Of a stretch of 43,699 nucleotides of DNA, positions 42,438 through 43,699 are shown in pieces. The stretch comes from JAJYTL01 sp046705265 (GTDB lineage Bacteria; Pseudomonadota; Alphaproteobacteria; Ferrovibrionales; Ferrovibrionaceae). The translations under genes were made by a program, and so were the position numbers. Location: assembly GCA_046705265.1 (NCBI GenBank), contig JBJKQL010000010.1, positions 1-43,699 of the forward strand, read 5' to 3'. How positions within the stretch are numbered: the stretch's first letter is position 1; each line of letters begins with the position of its first letter. Under the pieces are notes generated by a model, which ran no database searches, was not told the DNA's origin, and saw nothing but the letters and a program-made list of their open reading frames with translations.

Positions 42438-43160
42438 GATTTGCCTCCCCAATGCAGATTGAAGGAAGTCGCCGCTGTGGACCGAGATAATGCAGTCGCT
42501 GGAAACCAACGAGACGAACTGGAGATTTATCGCCGGCATCTCCGAATTGGGACAGCGGCGTCATGATCGCGCTTACGGCGACGTGTTTTGGGAAACAACC
42601 CGCAAAAATGGTGCCACACAGAAATACTCAATAATTACAATGATACCAATTCAATCTGTGGGTTAAGGTGTAAGAATGCCTGACGCATTCAACCAATGGG
42701 CAACCCTGCTTCGTGCTACGCTAATTGAGCGACAGGTAAACAACCACCTTACATCAGTGAGTGGTGAGCAGTACGGTCGGAGGGATAGGGCCTGTCTTTC
42801 TGTCCTCGCATCACTTGGCTATGAGTAATCACGACCGGATCCGCTGAATAACCTCGGATCCTGGGTCGGCCAAGTACTATGACCGACGCAAAGAGCAGTG
42901 AAAAAGGCCCATAGTTGAATACAGATTCTGCGAAAGCGTGCGCAATCCTCGCCAGATTGACTTCGCAGACCGACAGGCCGATCGTGGTGTACAGCAGATT
43001 CCCTCAATTGGAAAGAATTCCGACACCTTGATTATGGGTTGGGCCAGGACCGCCGGTGCGGGGCCGCCATCGGCACTGCCTGGAAATGGCAAACATAAGC
43101 TCGCTCTAAATCCTCCTGGCCAACGGGCGCCCAAACCAGCAAATGGCTGTAATGGGATCA
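42438..43160. other. 723 bp upstream of the adhesin with no supported gene
   Basis: No gene is supported. AT-rich stretches around 42600-42660 may hold the adhesin promoter on the minus strand. A 50-codon plus-strand frame (42676-42828) follows AAGGTG at 7 nt but resembles nothing. The long gap may be an untranslated control region or decayed DNA. Confidence 0.4.
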
Positions 43161-43699
43161 GGCTGTGTGAAAACAGCTCGCGATTAATGTTGCTGTCGAT
43201 TCCGCCGCGAGCGAAGCGGGGTGAGAATCCTTGATCTTGAGGATTCCGAGGGGTGTGGCGATGCATCGGTTTATCGAAGGTGAAGATCGGATACAACAGG
43301 CGCTGCTGGCGCATTGCCTTGAGGATTACGTCGGTGAGGAGAACCCGGCCCGGATGATCGAGGTGTTCATCGACGAACTGGACCTGGCGAGCTTGGGGTT
43401 TTCAGGGATGACACCGGCGATGAGGGGTCGACCGGCCTATCACCCCTCGACACTTCTGAAGATTTACCTTTACGGCTACCTCAACCGCATCCAGTCGAGC
43501 CGACGGCTGGAACGCGAAGCGCAGCGCAATGTCGAGTTGATGTGGCTGACCGGGCGGCTGGCGCCCGACTTGAAGACGATTGCTGACTTCCGCAAGGACA
43601 ACGGCATGGCGATCCGGGCGGTGTGCGCCCAGTTCGTCGGACTGTGCCGTCGGCTCAAACTCTTCACTCATGCCGTTGTTGCGATCGACGGCAGCAAGT
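43161..43699 (+). mobile_element. Left part of an IS1182-family element, cut by the window end
   Basis: It contains the transposase start at 43261. GGCTGTGTGAAAAC (43161-43174) resembles the terminal repeat of such elements from memory and is taken as the left end. The other end is outside, so the boundary is not proven. Confidence 0.55.
43261..43699 (+). CDS. IS1182-family transposase, 5' part
   Basis: An open frame of 146 codons from ATG 43261 to the window end. It starts MHRFIEGEDRIQQALLAHCL and shows the DUF772-type N-terminal domain: RPAYHPSTLLKIYLYGYLNR, SSRRLEREAQRNVELMWLTG, and DLKTIADFRKDNGMAIR before the first catalytic Asp in VVAIDGSK. Up to the cut it has no stop, so it may be intact. 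GAGGGGTG lies just upstream of the start. Confidence 0.92.
   Translation, partial: MHRFIEGEDRIQQALLAHCLEDYVGEENPARMIEVFIDELDLASLGFSGMTPAMRGRPAYHPSTLLKIYLYGYLNRIQSSRRLEREAQRNVELMWLTGRLAPDLKTIADFRKDNGMAIRAVCAQFVGLCRRLKLFTHAVVAIDGSK

Noticed and set aside
42676..42828. A 50-codon frame with AAGGTG upstream.
   Set aside because: The ribosome site is weak and the translation has no recognisable feature.

Overview
The window is a stretch of GC-rich alphaproteobacterial chromosome, most like Rhodospirillales and relatives. That placement rests on Coq7, UbiK, MidA, a YbjN protein next to proC, the guaB-rsmB-guaA order, the lgt-midA-pgeF order and the obgE-proB order. It was judged from protein content and gene order only; no search was run.

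Region 1 (about 107-9376) is a 9.25-kb integrated mobilizable element in the 3' end of guaA. It is bounded by an imperfect 18-bp repeat (attL 107-124, attR 9359-9376). A P4-type tyrosine integrase and an AlpA-type regulator lie at the guaA side. The element has a Ti/RSF1010-like mobilization module: relaxase TraA, divergent TraC and TraD, and between them an oriT with a hairpin and an RSF1010-type nic core. No type IV secretion or coupling genes are present, so it would need a helper. Cargo is an AbiEi/AbiEii toxin-antitoxin pair, a lone DndB-like protein and a probable vsr endonuclease remnant. The most striking feature lies just upstream of the dndB-like gene: seven AGCT-centred boxes in one exact 22-bp register (1523-1680), covering a good sigma-70-like promoter. 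This looks like a dedicated operator or centromere-like array for the DndB-like protein.

Region 2 (9359-17850), all on the minus strand, is core housekeeping: a Ni/Co permease under a cobalamin riboswitch, then Ppx/GppA, RlmE, a transglutaminase-like protein, GuaB, an RsmB-family methyltransferase and GuaA.

Region 3 (17850-19560) is gene-poor. It holds a hypothetical gene broken by two in-frame amber codons and a tRNA-Leu(CAA).

Region 4 (19800-32414) is core again: DsbB-Coq7, an HNH protein, an esterase, ProC-YbjN-UbiK divergent from Lgt-MidA-PgeF, then Prs-L25-Pth-YchF, two MaoC-type hydratases and a dienelactone hydrolase-like protein.

Region 5 (32431-35302) has a protein with a histone-H1-like tail, a PRISE-type reductase and a complete 873-bp IS5-family element. 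The element is expressed through a -1 frameshift and abuts the reductase stop codon.

Region 6 (35454-38748) is ProB-ObgE, L27-L21 and tRNA-Ser(CGA). Past the tRNA, 38795 to the end looks accessory: a long-form PurC of lower apparent GC, gene-poor DNA, a trimeric autotransporter adhesin with 42-bp coding repeats, and the start of an IS1182-family transposase that runs off the window.
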